Shown: piece by piece, positions 52,126-63,813 of the stretch
How positions within the stretch are numbered: position 1 is the stretch's first letter
How the letters are laid out: each line of letters opens with the position of its first letter
NCBI RefSeq assembly: GCF_001426585.1
Contig: NZ_LMEI01000006.1
Span: 1 to 64,000 of the forward strand
Origin: Streptomyces sp. Root431
Lineage (GTDB): Bacteria > Actinomycetota > Actinomycetes > Streptomycetales > Streptomycetaceae
DNA length: 64,000 bases
Direction: 5' to 3'
Position numbers and translations under genes: made by a program
Notes under the pieces: generated by a model
Told to the model about the DNA's origin: nothing
What the model saw: the letters and a program-made list of their open reading frames with translations, nothing else
Databases searched by the model: none

Positions 52126-53742
52126 GTGACGCACACAGACTGGCTCCTGACGACAGGGGAGCGGGGCAACACCGCGACCCGCCTGGACGCGCGGCACCCC
52201 GACGGGTCGCCTTGGACCGAGGGGAACCACGCACGGGCCCTCGTGCACGGCGCCACGTACTTCGCTGAGCTGCTGGCGGGCATCCGTGCGCTGCGTACGG
52301 GAGACCTGCTCCTGTTCACCGACTGGCGCGGCGACCGCGACGAGCGGCTCGACGGGCCGGGCAGTGAGATCGGGACCGTCCTCGCCCGGGCGGCGGAGCG
52401 CGGGGTCGTCGTCAAGGGGCTGCTGTGGCGCTCGCACCTGGACGGCCTCCACTTCAGCCAGCGGGAGAACATTCGCCTCGGCGAGGAGATCGAGGACGCC
52501 GGCGGCGAGTGCCTGCTCGACCTGCGCGTACGCCCCGGAGGCTCGCACCACCAAAAGCTGGTGGTGCTGCGGCACCCCGGCCGCCCCGAGCTGGACGTCG
52601 CGTACGTCGGCGGGATCGACCTCTGCCACAACCGCAACGACGACGCCGGCCACGGTGGCGACCGCCAGTCACTGCCCATGGCCACCGTCTACGGGCCGCA
52701 CCCGCCGTGGCACGACGTCCAGCTCGCCCTCCGCGGACCGGCCGTCGGCGACGTCGAGACCGTCTTCCGCGAGCGCTGGCAGGACCCGGCACCGCTCAGC
52801 CGCAGCCCCCTGGTCCGCCTGCGGGAGCTAGCGCGCCGCGAGGACGTCAGCGCGGGCCGGCTGCCGCCGCAGACGGCCGATCCGGCACCGTGCGGCACCC
52901 AGGCGGTGCAGGTGCTGCGGACCTACCCGAACCGGCTGCTGCACGGTTACCCGTTCGCGCCCGACGGCGAGTTCAGCATCGCGCGGGGTTACACCAAAGC
53001 GCTGCGGCGGGCCCGGGCGCTGATCTATCTGGAGGACCAGTACCTGTGGTCGCCCCGCGTGGTGGACCGGTTCGCCCGGGCGCTGAGCGCGCACCGGGAG
53101 CTGCGGCTGATCGCCGTCATCCCCTCCGTCCCCGAGCAGGACGGCCGGCTCACCCTGCCGATGAACCTCATCGGGCGGATCACGGCCCTCGACGCACTGC
53201 GCCGCGCCGCCGGCGACCGCGTCGCCGTCTACGGCCTGGAGAATCCTGCCGGAACCCCCGTCTACGTACACGCGAAGGCGTGCGTGATCGACGACGTGTG
53301 GGCCTCCGTCGGCTCCGACAACGTCAACCTGCGTTCCTGGACGCACGATTCGGAACTCAGCTGCGTCGTGCTCGACCGGAGCGCGGACCCGCGGGCCCCC
53401 TCCGACCCGGGCGGTCTCGGCGACGGGGCGCGCGTCTTCGCCCGCGAACTGCGCCTGGAACTCATGCGTGAGCACCTGGACGCCCAGGACGCTCCGGGGC
53501 GGTCGGTCACGGACGCGCTGTGCGACCCGGTGGCCGCCTTCGCGGCCTTCGACACGGCCGCCGCCGGGCTGGACGACTGGCACGCGGGCGGTTGTCGCGG
53601 TCCGCGGCCGCCGGGTCGTCTGCGCCGGTACGTTCCGCCGGAACTGCCCACAGCGAAGCGGCTGCTCGCCACTCCGCTGCACCATCTCCTGGTCGACCCG
53701 GACGGACGGCCGATGGGTATGCGGCGGCGTAACGCGTACTGA
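52126..53742 (+). CDS. Phospholipase D-like protein (two HKD motifs)
   Basis: 538 aa. Motif 1 SHHQKLVVLRHPGRPELDVA and motif 2 VHAKACVIDDVWASVGSDNV carry the H-x-K-x4-D signature. YVGGIDLCHNR and YLEDQYLWS are typical of cardiolipin synthase/PLD family. No signal peptide; probably intracellular or membrane associated. GTG 52126 with GGAAGG at 52113-52117. Expressed from a SigB-type promoter next to octamer repeats. Confidence 0.92.
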   Translation: MTHTDWLLTTGERGNTATRLDARHPDGSPWTEGNHARALVHGATYFAELLAGIRALRTGDLLLFTDWRGDRDERLDGPGSEIGTVLARAAERGVVVKGLLWRSHLDGLHFSQRENIRLGEEIEDAGGECLLDLRVRPGGSHHQKLVVLRHPGRPELDVAYVGGIDLCHNRNDDAGHGGDRQSLPMATVYGPHPPWHDVQLALRGPAVGDVETVFRERWQDPAPLSRSPLVRLRELARREDVSAGRLPPQTADPAPCGTQAVQVLRTYPNRLLHGYPFAPDGEFSIARGYTKALRRARALIYLEDQYLWSPRVVDRFARALSAHRELRLIAVIPSVPEQDGRLTLPMNLIGRITALDALRRAAGDRVAVYGLENPAGTPVYVHAKACVIDDVWASVGSDNVNLRSWTHDSELSCVVLDRSADPRAPSDPGGLGDGARVFARELRLELMREHLDAQDAPGRSVTDALCDPVAAFAAFDTAAAGLDDWHAGGCRGPRPPGRLRRYVPPELPTAKRLLATPLHHLLVDPDGRPMGMRRRNAY

Positions 53743-53753
53743 GGGGATCCGCT

Positions 53754-54179
53754 TCAGTCGCCCCTCGTGAGGTCGGTGAGCGCGTCACGAGGGGACTCGT
53801 GGGAGTTCGTCCTGGCGCGGACCGTGAACACGTGCTGCGTACCGGTGAGCTCGAACAGGCGGGTGACGCGGGGGCCGGGGGCGACCAGTACGAGATCCTT
53901 GCCGGCCTCGGCGGCCGTCCCGTTCACGTCCAGCAGGACGCCGAGTCCCGAGGCGTCGCAGAAGGTCACTCCGGACAGGTCGACGTCGAGGCCGCGGCGG
54001 CTGACCTCCAAGGCCGCGAGGAGGGTCTCGCGCAGGTCGCTCGCGCAGTCGATGTCGATCTCTCCCCGCACGCCCGCCAGCACGCGGTGAGGGCCGCGCT
54101 CGACGGCCACGGCGACCGAGGCCGGGCGCACGGTGGCGGCGCTGTCCGAGGCGGGGGCGGGCTGGAAGCGGTCGGGCAT
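53754..54179 (-). CDS. STAS domain anti-sigma factor antagonist
   Basis: 141 aa. AGVRGEIDIDCASDLRETLL, DLSGVTFCDASGLGVLL (phospho-Ser site DASG), NGTAAEAGKDLVLVAPGP. RsbV/SpoIIAA-like; would bind an anti-sigma kinase and free a sigma factor. Lies 24 bases after the HTH gene and in the same direction. Confidence 0.9.
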   Translation of the reverse strand: MPDRFQPAPASDSAATVRPASVAVAVERGPHRVLAGVRGEIDIDCASDLRETLLAALEVSRRGLDVDLSGVTFCDASGLGVLLDVNGTAAEAGKDLVLVAPGPRVTRLFELTGTQHVFTVRARTNSHESPRDALTDLTRGD

Positions 54180-54203
54180 GGCCTCTCTCCCTTCGAGGTC
54201 AGC

Positions 54204-54605
54204 TCATGCGTGCGTGCCCTTGGGTCCCGGCCGCGTCTCGGCCGTGGCGGATGGGGCGGTCGAGGTGGAGGGGGCGGTCGAGGTCGAGGGGGTCTCTTCG
54301 TCCGGTGGGGTGTCGAGTCCGGCCAGGAGGTTCAAGAGGTCCGCGATCTCGTGGGGTCCTTCGGCGGGGTGGCGGAAGTGGGTGCCGGGCGTGATCCGGT
54401 AGTGATTGCGGCGGCCGTGACGGGTCCGCGTGAGGTAGCCCGCGTTCTCCAGGTCGGTGACGATGGCCTGGGCCGCGCGTTCGGTCAGCCCACAGGCCTC
54501 GGCCATATCGCGCAGCCGCGTCTCCGGATCGCGCAGGATCATCACGAGGATCCGGGCGTGGTGGGTGACGAACGTCCAGCTGGTGCGCGGTTCGGTCGGC
54601 TCCAT
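54204..54605 (-). CDS. Winged-helix regulator (MarR/ArsR-like)
   Basis: 133 aa. WTFVTHHARILVMILRDPET, LRDMAEACGLTERAAQAIVT, LENAGYLTRTRHGRRNHYRI is a winged helix. C-terminus is Thr/Ser/Ala/Pro-rich with TAPSTSTAPS repeats. ATG 54605 stands 7 bases behind a perfect TATAAT, so the transcript is likely leaderless; ATG 54614 lies inside the -10. Operon with STAS. Confidence 0.85.
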   Translation of the reverse strand: MEPTEPRTSWTFVTHHARILVMILRDPETRLRDMAEACGLTERAAQAIVTDLENAGYLTRTRHGRRNHYRITPGTHFRHPAEGPHEIADLLNLLAGLDTPPDEETPSTSTAPSTSTAPSATAETRPGPKGTHA

Positions 54606-54612
54606 GTCCGAC

Positions 54613-54642
54613 ATTATATGATTTGAACTTCCGGTTTCGCCA
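54613..54642 (-). promoter_or_regulatory. Promoter of the HTH-STAS operon
   Basis: Minus strand TGGCGA (54642-54637), 18 bp, TATAAT (54618-54613), 7 bases from ATG 54605. Confidence 0.65.
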
Positions 54643-54665
54643 GACCGGAATCCGGCGCCGTATGT

Positions 54666-54760
54666 AGCGGTGCGTATCTGCTGGAGCGGTACGCATCCGC
54701 CGTAGCGGTAGGCATCCGCCGTAGCGCTAGGCATCAGCCGTGGCGGTACGCAGCCGCCGT
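54666..54760. repeat. 19-bp tandem repeat, five copies
   Basis: Unit AGCGGTACGCATCCGCCGT, at 54666 (diverged), 54685, 54704, 54723 and 54742, copies varying at 1-6 bases. It lies upstream of the HTH promoter and downstream of katG. Confidence 0.85.
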
Positions 54761-54804
54761 GGCCAGTCCGGCCGGCCCGGGGAGGGCCGGCCGGGGCGTC
54801 CGGG

Positions 54805-58453
<3,649 letters not shown>

Positions 58454-58520
58454 GTCCTCACGCTACGGCCCGCAGGCGCGTGCGGGCTCGCCGGCGCGTG
58501 CGGGCCCAGGGAGGGACGGG

Positions 58521-59009
58521 TTACGCGTCGCCGACGGTGAAGAGGTCTTCGTGTACGTCGTCGAGGACGAATCCGTTGTCCAGACGGACACGGACCGTCA
58601 CGCGGAGCTGCCGCCCCTGGTGGGCGATCCACTCGGGCTCCAGGGAGCCGATCTGCTCTTCGAGCTGCCTCAGGGTCTCCGGGGGCATCTGGTGACCGAA
58701 GTCGTCCAGGAGGGACTTGAGCCGTACGTACTCCCGGGCTCCGTGGCTCTGCCGCACCTCCCGGTCACGGTGGTCGTGCACCCGCTCGACGGTGCCCTCG
58801 GTGCCCGAGGCCAGGGACAGGGACCCGCCCACGACGACGTCGTCCATGGCGCCGTCCGTGTCGGCGTCGCTGCCGGTCTCGGTCTCGATATCGGTGTCGG
58901 TTTCGGTGTCGGCATCCGTCGGCATCGGGTCGTTCCCGGCCGCGACCAGTGCCCCGGCCAGCCTGAGGTCCCTCGCCAGCTTCACCCGCAGGCCTTCTTC
59001 GAGCGTCAT
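58521..59009 (-). CDS. Hypothetical protein with an acidic Thr/Asp/Glu stretch
   Basis: 162 aa. MTLEEGLRVKLARDLRLAGA start, then TDADTETDTDIETETGSDAD, a coiled or helical region and VRVRLDNGFVLDDVHEDLF. Family not recognised. ATG 59009 with GAAGG upstream. A GATAAT-like sequence lies upstream on its strand. Confidence 0.7.
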   Translation of the reverse strand: MTLEEGLRVKLARDLRLAGALVAAGNDPMPTDADTETDTDIETETGSDADTDGAMDDVVVGGSLSLASGTEGTVERVHDHRDREVRQSHGAREYVRLKSLLDDFGHQMPPETLRQLEEQIGSLEPEWIAHQGRQLRVTVRVRLDNGFVLDDVHEDLFTVGDA

Positions 59010-59090
59010 CGGTCCTTCGTCTCTTCGGTCGGCGGACAGCGGTCGGTGCCCACGGGTCCCGCCATTATCCGCTCGGGCCCCCACCGGCCC

Positions 59091-59115
59091 GCATGCCCGC
59101 CCCCGGCCCGGGTAG
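59091..59115 (+). promoter_or_regulatory. SigB-type promoter of the 59170 gene
   Basis: GCAT (59091-59094), 15-bp spacer, GGGTAG (59110-59115), then GCGC; closely similar to 50300-50324. Confidence 0.6.
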
Positions 59116-59169
59116 GCGCTCGGCATGTCCGGTCACCCCGCGGACGGACCTCGAGACCAAGGAGCCACC

Positions 59170-59493
59170 ATGCCTCGCGGTTCCAGCCCCAAGCGTGAAC
59201 GCCAGTACGAGCACATCAAGGAGAGCGCAGAGGAGCGCGGCGAGAGCCCCGGGCGGGCCAAGGAGATCGCGGCACGCACCGTCAACAAGGAACGCGCCCG
59301 CGCCGGCGAGTCGAAGACGGCGAGCCGCTCCTCCCTCGACGACATGTCCTCCTCCAGGCGTGGAGGGCTGCGCTCCCACAGCGGTGCCCAGGGCCCGACG
59401 AAGGAGCAGCTCTACAACGAGGCCAGGCAGCGCAACATCAAGGGCCGTTCCCGGATGGACAAGGCCGAACTCCAGCGCGCCCTCGGCCGCTGA
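59170..59493 (+). CDS. Small basic protein, plasmid-stabilisation-like/Rho N-like
   Basis: 107 aa. MPRGSSPKRERQYEHIKESA, RAKEIAARTVNKERARAGES and C-terminal GPTKEQLYNEARQRNIKGRS, a Rho N-terminal-like helix. Conserved in actinobacteria under stress-type annotation; function unknown. AAGGAG at 59159-59164. Confidence 0.82.
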   Translation: MPRGSSPKRERQYEHIKESAEERGESPGRAKEIAARTVNKERARAGESKTASRSSLDDMSSSRRGGLRSHSGAQGPTKEQLYNEARQRNIKGRSRMDKAELQRALGR

Positions 59494-59546
59494 AGCGTCG
59501 GCCGGGTGGCCACGCCCCGTGCAGGAGCGACCAGCGGAGGCGCAGG

Positions 59547-60059
59547 ATGAGCGAGCGCCGCTCACCGGAACGGATCCAGGCCTATGTGCCGGGCGCCGGG
59601 GACGAGCACGTCGTCGCCAGGTGCCGGGACTTCACCCGGCACGCACTGGCCAAGTGGGAGTGGCCGCCCCCCGGAGCCGGGGACGACGGCCTCGATCCGG
59701 ACGCCGAGGACGTCCTGCTCCTGGTGTCCGAACTGGTGGCCAACGCCCGCCTGCACGGCGAGGGTCTCCGCTCGCTGGTGCTCCGGCTGACCGGCGACGG
59801 TCTGCGCATCGAGGTGACCGACCGGAGCCCCGCACTCCCGACCCTCCAACGCCCCGCGGATCCCACCCGGCCCGGCGGTCACGGACTGCTCCACCACGGT
59901 CACGGACTGCTCATCGTGGACCGGCTGGCGCGGCGCTGGGGTGCGGAGCCGGTGGACGGCGGGAAGTGCGTCTGGCTGGAGGTCGCGGCACCGAGGCGGC
60001 TCACCTCGGATAGGGCCGCGGCGCGGAACCTTCCGGGCGCAGACCTGGCGGAGCCTTGA
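59547..60059 (+). CDS. ATP-binding anti-sigma-like HATPase
   Basis: 170 aa. N-box LVSELVANARLHGEGL, G1 box IEVTDRSPALP and G2 GHGLLIVDRLARRWG: RsbW-like histidine-kinase fold. Common in Streptomyces, many not true kinases. Convergent with the sigma gene and may be its partner (inference). Confidence 0.88.
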   Translation: MSERRSPERIQAYVPGAGDEHVVARCRDFTRHALAKWEWPPPGAGDDGLDPDAEDVLLLVSELVANARLHGEGLRSLVLRLTGDGLRIEVTDRSPALPTLQRPADPTRPGGHGLLHHGHGLLIVDRLARRWGAEPVDGGKCVWLEVAAPRRLTSDRAAARNLPGADLAEP

Positions 60060-60099
60060 GCGCGCCCGGCTCCGGAGCGTGATCAGGCGGGATTCGCGA

Positions 60100-60139
60100 G
60101 CGTGATCAAGCGGAATCAAGCGGAATCAAGCGTGATCAG
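60100..60139. repeat. 10-bp tandem repeats
   Basis: GCGTGATCAA, GCGGAATCAA, GCGGAATCAA, GCGTGATCAG from 60100, with one more GCGTGATCAG at 60077; overlaps the 3' end of the sigma gene. Confidence 0.7.
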
Positions 60140-61035
60140 GCGGCGGCCTGTCCGTCGTGATCGGGCGGCGGCTCGTCCGTCAGGAGCCCGGTCCGCAGAT
60201 CCGTCATGATCCGGCACAGCAGCCGGGAGACCTGCATCTGGGAAACGCCCAGCCGGTCGCCGATCTCGGCCTGCGTGAGGTCCTCCCCGAACCGCATCGA
60301 GAGGATCAGCCGGTCGCGCTCACCGAGGCCGGCCAGGAGCGGCTTGAGGGACTCCAGGCTCTCGATCAGCTCGTACGCGGGCTCTTCGACCCCCAGCGTG
60401 TGCGGCGACGGGTTCCCCTCCGGCTCCTCCCCGGCGGGCCGGTCGAAGGAACCGGCGCTGTACCCGTTGGCGGCCCGGCGCCCCTCGCTCACGGAGTCGT
60501 CGTCGACGCCCAGGTGCTCCGCGAGCTCGTGGTCGGTGGGCCCGCGGCCCAGCCGCTGCTCCAGGGTGTCCTGTGCCTTGGCGATGTCGAGCCGCAGCTC
60601 CTGGAGCCGCCGCGGCACCTTCACGGCCCACGAGGTGTCCCGGAAGAAGCGCTTCATCTCGCCGGTGATCGTGGGTAGCGCGAAGGTCGCGAACTCGACC
60701 CCGCGCTCGACGTCGTACCGGTTGATCGCCTTGATCAGGCCGATTGTCCCCACCTGGACGATGTCCTCCATCGGCTCGCTGCGGTGGCGGAACCGGCGGG
60801 CGGCGTACTTCACCAGGCTGAGGTTGAGCTCGACGAGCGTGTTGCGCACGTACGAGTACTCGGCGGTGCCCTCGGTGAGTTCGTTCAGCCGCCGGAACAG
60901 CGAGACGGACAGGGTCCGTGCCTCGTCGGTGCCGACTCCGAGCGTGTCCTCGGGGATGTCCAGGACCGCTGTGCGGACGTCCGCGCGGGAGGGCGTATGG
61001 ACGGGATCCGATGTGTCGCGGGAGAGGGGTGACAT
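60136..61035 (-). CDS. SigB/SigF/SigG-family RNA polymerase sigma factor
   Basis: 299 aa. Region 2 (YVRNTLVELNLSLVKYAARR, FRHRSEPMEDIVQVGTIGLI), region 3 (ATFALPTITGEMKRFFRDTS, VPRRLQELRLDIAKAQDTLE) and region 4 (GLGERDRLILSMRFGEDLTQ, IGDRLGVSQMQVSRLL). Group 3 stress sigma factor. ATG 61035 with AAGGA upstream. A GCGT-N16-GGGTAT promoter indicates autoregulation. Confidence 0.93.
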   Translation of the reverse strand: MSPLSRDTSDPVHTPSRADVRTAVLDIPEDTLGVGTDEARTLSVSLFRRLNELTEGTAEYSYVRNTLVELNLSLVKYAARRFRHRSEPMEDIVQVGTIGLIKAINRYDVERGVEFATFALPTITGEMKRFFRDTSWAVKVPRRLQELRLDIAKAQDTLEQRLGRGPTDHELAEHLGVDDDSVSEGRRAANGYSAGSFDRPAGEEPEGNPSPHTLGVEEPAYELIESLESLKPLLAGLGERDRLILSMRFGEDLTQAEIGDRLGVSQMQVSRLLCRIMTDLRTGLLTDEPPPDHDGQAAA

Positions 61036-61105
61036 GGGAATCCTTCGACGGGGTGGCCCGGCGCCCATGGGGGGCGCCGGTACCGTCGTGGTCTTCTCCC
61101 TGGGT

Positions 61106-61131
61106 ATACCCGCCGGAGGGTGCCTCGACGC
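61106..61131 (-). promoter_or_regulatory. SigB-type autoregulatory promoter
   Basis: Minus strand GCGT (61131-61128), 16 bp, GGGTAT (61111-61106). The -10 is part of the perfect palindrome GGGTATACCC (61102-61111). Predicted leader about 60 bases. Confidence 0.6.
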
Positions 61132-61273
61132 ATCCCTGCGGGGATGGCGCCGAGCGCCGATGGGTGCATCACATTCCGTGGGAGCGCGACCCCGGCGTGT
61201 GCTCGCGCAGCAATGCGATGCGATCGACCGCTGTGCGCTGTCGCCCAGGAAATGGACATCCGACGAACCGACG

Positions 61274-61810
61274 TCAAGCTCGGAAGGTGCTCTCCGGAAC
61301 AGGCGTGAAGAAGGGCTCCGGTACCAGGGCCGCGATCGAGAAGGGCTCGAACTGCGGATCGGCCACCACGCGGTAGATGAACTCGGATGTGGACATGTCG
61401 ACCTGACGCCACTCCCGGTACCCGCGCCCGCGCGTCACGATGGGCCACTTGTCCGGCTCCCCGCCATCCGCCAGCCAGTAGTACTCGCCTTCGGCCTGAC
61501 TGAACCCCCAGGGGATGAGCCCCACCTGGCCGGGCCGGTAGATCCGGTACGGCGCGTACAGCGGATCCTCCCCCTCGGCCGGAGCGTCGGCGTCGAGGCT
61601 CTGCCAGGTGGTGGAGAGGTCGAAGGCCCCTCCGGGTGCGACGGAAAGGATCTGGAGGAACTCCGAGAAGAGACCCGTCCCGAAGGTGGCGGCGAGGCGC
61701 TTGTAATCCTCGGGCAGGGTCAGGCCGAGACGCTCCTCGGTCTCACCCCACGGCATGTCCGCATGGCGGGGCTCCCCATGAGTGACTTCCACCAGTCGAT
61801 CGATCCACAT
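61274..61810 (-). CDS. SMI1/KNR4 family (SUKH) protein
   Basis: 178 aa. WGETEERLGLTLPEDYKRLA, GTGLFSEFLQILSVAP, LIPWGFSQAEGEYYWL. SUKH proteins are often immunity proteins of polymorphic toxins; no toxin lies beside it. ATG 61810 with GAGG upstream. Confidence 0.87.
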   Translation of the reverse strand: MWIDRLVEVTHGEPRHADMPWGETEERLGLTLPEDYKRLAATFGTGLFSEFLQILSVAPGGAFDLSTTWQSLDADAPAEGEDPLYAPYRIYRPGQVGLIPWGFSQAEGEYYWLADGGEPDKWPIVTRGRGYREWRQVDMSTSEFIYRVVADPQFEPFSIAALVPEPFFTPVPESTFRA

Positions 61811-61847
61811 TCCGAACCTCACTCAAGACATGTGCAGAGAAGAAATC

Positions 61848-61884
61848 GGACGGGGCGGAGCCGGAACAGCTCTCCGCCCCGTCC
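61848..61884. other. Strong hairpin between divergent genes
   Basis: GGACGGGGCGGAG and CTCCGCCCCGTCC, perfect 13-bp arms, 11-base loop. It is upstream of both divergent genes, so not an ordinary terminator for either. Confidence 0.6.
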
Positions 61885-62034
61885 GGTCATACCGTTAAGG
61901 CGCGTTGCTATGGGGAAGGTTCCCCCGCGACCGTCTGACCGTCCTCGCCGTCCGCGCTCGCGTCAAGCGGAAGCGGGGGAGGAACGACGTCCCCCCGGCA
62001 TACTGCCGGGCCGGAGGACTCGAAGGGGGAACCC

Positions 62035-62703
62035 ATGGGGGAGCAGTGGATCGCACTCGTCGTCGCCGTCGTGGGCGTCGTGGGCACTCTCGGGGCCGCG
62101 CTGCTCACCCAGTCGCGCGCCGACCGGTCGAAGCGGCTGGAGCTCAGGGCGGCCACGGAGCAGCAGCGGGTGGAGCGGCTGCATGCCGACGCCGTGCGGG
62201 TCGCCGAGCAGGCAGAGCAGCGAGTGCGGGAGCGGATCGAGTTACGGCGCGGCTGCTACATCACGCTCAACACCGCCGCCCGGCACTACCTGACGGCCCA
62301 GGTGAACCTCTCGTACGCGCTGCGCGGACAAGGTGACGTCCAGTCCTGCCTCCAAGAGCTGGAGGAGCGGCGCATCACCTTCAGGGCCGCCTACGCCGAG
62401 GCGCAGATGATCGTCCCCGACGCGGTGCTGACCGAAGTCGGCCGAGCGAACCGATGGCTCAACAGCGGTTACGGGACGCTCAAGCGGCTCATAGCGGCGG
62501 GCGGCGACCCCGCCGCGCAGAGCGAACTCGCCTCCTTCGGCGAGTTCGTCGACGGCGGCTGGGCCCTGTTGACCGTCATGCGGGGCGCGATGCGGCAAGA
62601 CCTTGCCATCGACGACGACGAAGATGAGACCGAGGATGATGCAGACGAGGCCGAGGACGACGGCGAGGGCGTGAGGCAGGGCGAGGCCGTCGGAGAGGGC
62701 TAG
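62035..62703 (+). CDS. Membrane-anchored hypothetical protein
   Basis: 222 aa. One N-terminal helix (WIALVVAVVGVVGTLGAALL), then a coiled-coil rich region (RLELRAATEQQRVERLHADA, VRVAEQAEQRVRERIELRRG), a helical domain and an Asp/Glu-rich tail. Family not recognised. GAAGGGGG precedes ATG. Confidence 0.8.
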   Translation: MGEQWIALVVAVVGVVGTLGAALLTQSRADRSKRLELRAATEQQRVERLHADAVRVAEQAEQRVRERIELRRGCYITLNTAARHYLTAQVNLSYALRGQGDVQSCLQELEERRITFRAAYAEAQMIVPDAVLTEVGRANRWLNSGYGTLKRLIAAGGDPAAQSELASFGEFVDGGWALLTVMRGAMRQDLAIDDDEDETEDDADEAEDDGEGVRQGEAVGEG

Positions 62704-62768
62704 GGCGTTTCCTTCGGATCTTCTGATCGGATCGCGCTGAGTAGAGCCGCGTGGACGATCATTGAGAC

Positions 62769-63338
62769 GTGAGCACGGATTATTGGGTGGTCCTCGGGGA
62801 CTCCGAGCGGGATCAGTGGCGGTACGTCCCTTCCCAGGTCATTGGCCCCCTGGATTTTGGAATGAGTCGGGAGGACGCCGTCGCCGCCATGGTGGGGCAG
62901 GGCTTCACTGCAGAGCAGCACAACATGGGGGGTTGGCAATCGACGGGCCGTACGCAGTGGCGGGTCGAGTTTTCCAAGCCACAGCCGCAGGCTTGGAGAA
63001 GTCGACCAGCGGTGAAGTGTTACTTCGTTGAAGAGGTGGGGTTGACGTGCGTGCTGGTGGATGGTCGGTTCGGCCCGCAGGTCACCCACGAGGGAATTCG
63101 TCTGATCGGCCGGATTCCATCGGAGCTCTTGGGGGAGATGGAGTCCTACGCCGACCGGCACGACGTGGGGCTCCGGTCCACCGGAGGAGGGGAACTGATC
63201 GTCGACGGATTCGAGATCGACCTGGGGGCACAGCGTGCCGGCGATGCCGTGGTGACCTGGGCGCTCTTCTGTAATCCCGGGGAGATTGCGTACACGTCCT
63301 GGGACGTCGCTCCCGCAGAAGTCTGGCATCACTGGTAG
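62769..63338 (+). CDS. Hypothetical protein
   Basis: 189 aa. MSTDYWVVLGDSERDQWRYV start, DFGMSREDAVAAMVGQGFTA and VKCYFVEEVGLTCVLVDGRF segments. Lower GC in places than neighbours. Family not recognised. GTG 62769; RBS weak. Its stop TAG is followed by GGCG, as is the end of the preceding gene. Confidence 0.7.
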   Translation: MSTDYWVVLGDSERDQWRYVPSQVIGPLDFGMSREDAVAAMVGQGFTAEQHNMGGWQSTGRTQWRVEFSKPQPQAWRSRPAVKCYFVEEVGLTCVLVDGRFGPQVTHEGIRLIGRIPSELLGEMESYADRHDVGLRSTGGGELIVDGFEIDLGAQRAGDAVVTWALFCNPGEIAYTSWDVAPAEVWHHW

Positions 63339-63370
63339 GGCGCTAGATTCAGTCTGACCAGCCGTTCTGC

Positions 63371-63737
63371 TCACCGCATCGACCAGATGAAAATGCCTGC
63401 GATGTGGAGGGCGGCGAGGTAGGTGGTGGCGGTCTCGTCGTAGCGGGTGGCCAGGCCACGCCACTGCTTGAGCTTGTTGATGCATCGCTCGACGGTGTTG
63501 CGCTGCTTGTAGGCCTCGCGGTCGAAGGTCGGCGCCTTTCCACGACCCGAAGTGCTCGGGCAGGTCCATCCACGGTGTCCCGGTGCGGTACTTGAACGCG
63601 ATCGCGTCGATCACCTGCCGGTGATCACGCCACCGCCCACCCCGCCGAGGTGTCCGGTCCGGAAGCAACGGCTCGATCCTCGCCCACTGGACGTCAGTCA
63701 ACGACACACATCGACCAACGCCCTGGTGGGTCACCAA
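63371..63737 (-). mobile_element. IS5-family transposase remnant, internally deleted
   Basis: From 63737: VSLTDVQWARIEPLLPDRTP, GGRWRDHRQVIDAIAFKYRT, WMDLPEHFGSWKG, the start of an IS5-family transposase. After the junction near 63535 the frame shifts and continues FDREAYKQRNTVERCINKLK, QWRGLATRYDETATTYLAAL, HIAGIFIWSMR, stop at 63371. About 180 middle residues with the DDE motif are missing. Possible terminal repeats AGGGCG(C/T)T(A/G)G at 63337 and, inverted, near 63731. Confidence 0.85.
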
Positions 63738-63813
63738 TCCAGTGAAACTGGGTGTGCCCAGCGCAGGGAGGTGCCCAGCGCCGTGCCGCTGGGGCCGACA
63801 CCTTCCAGCCGAC

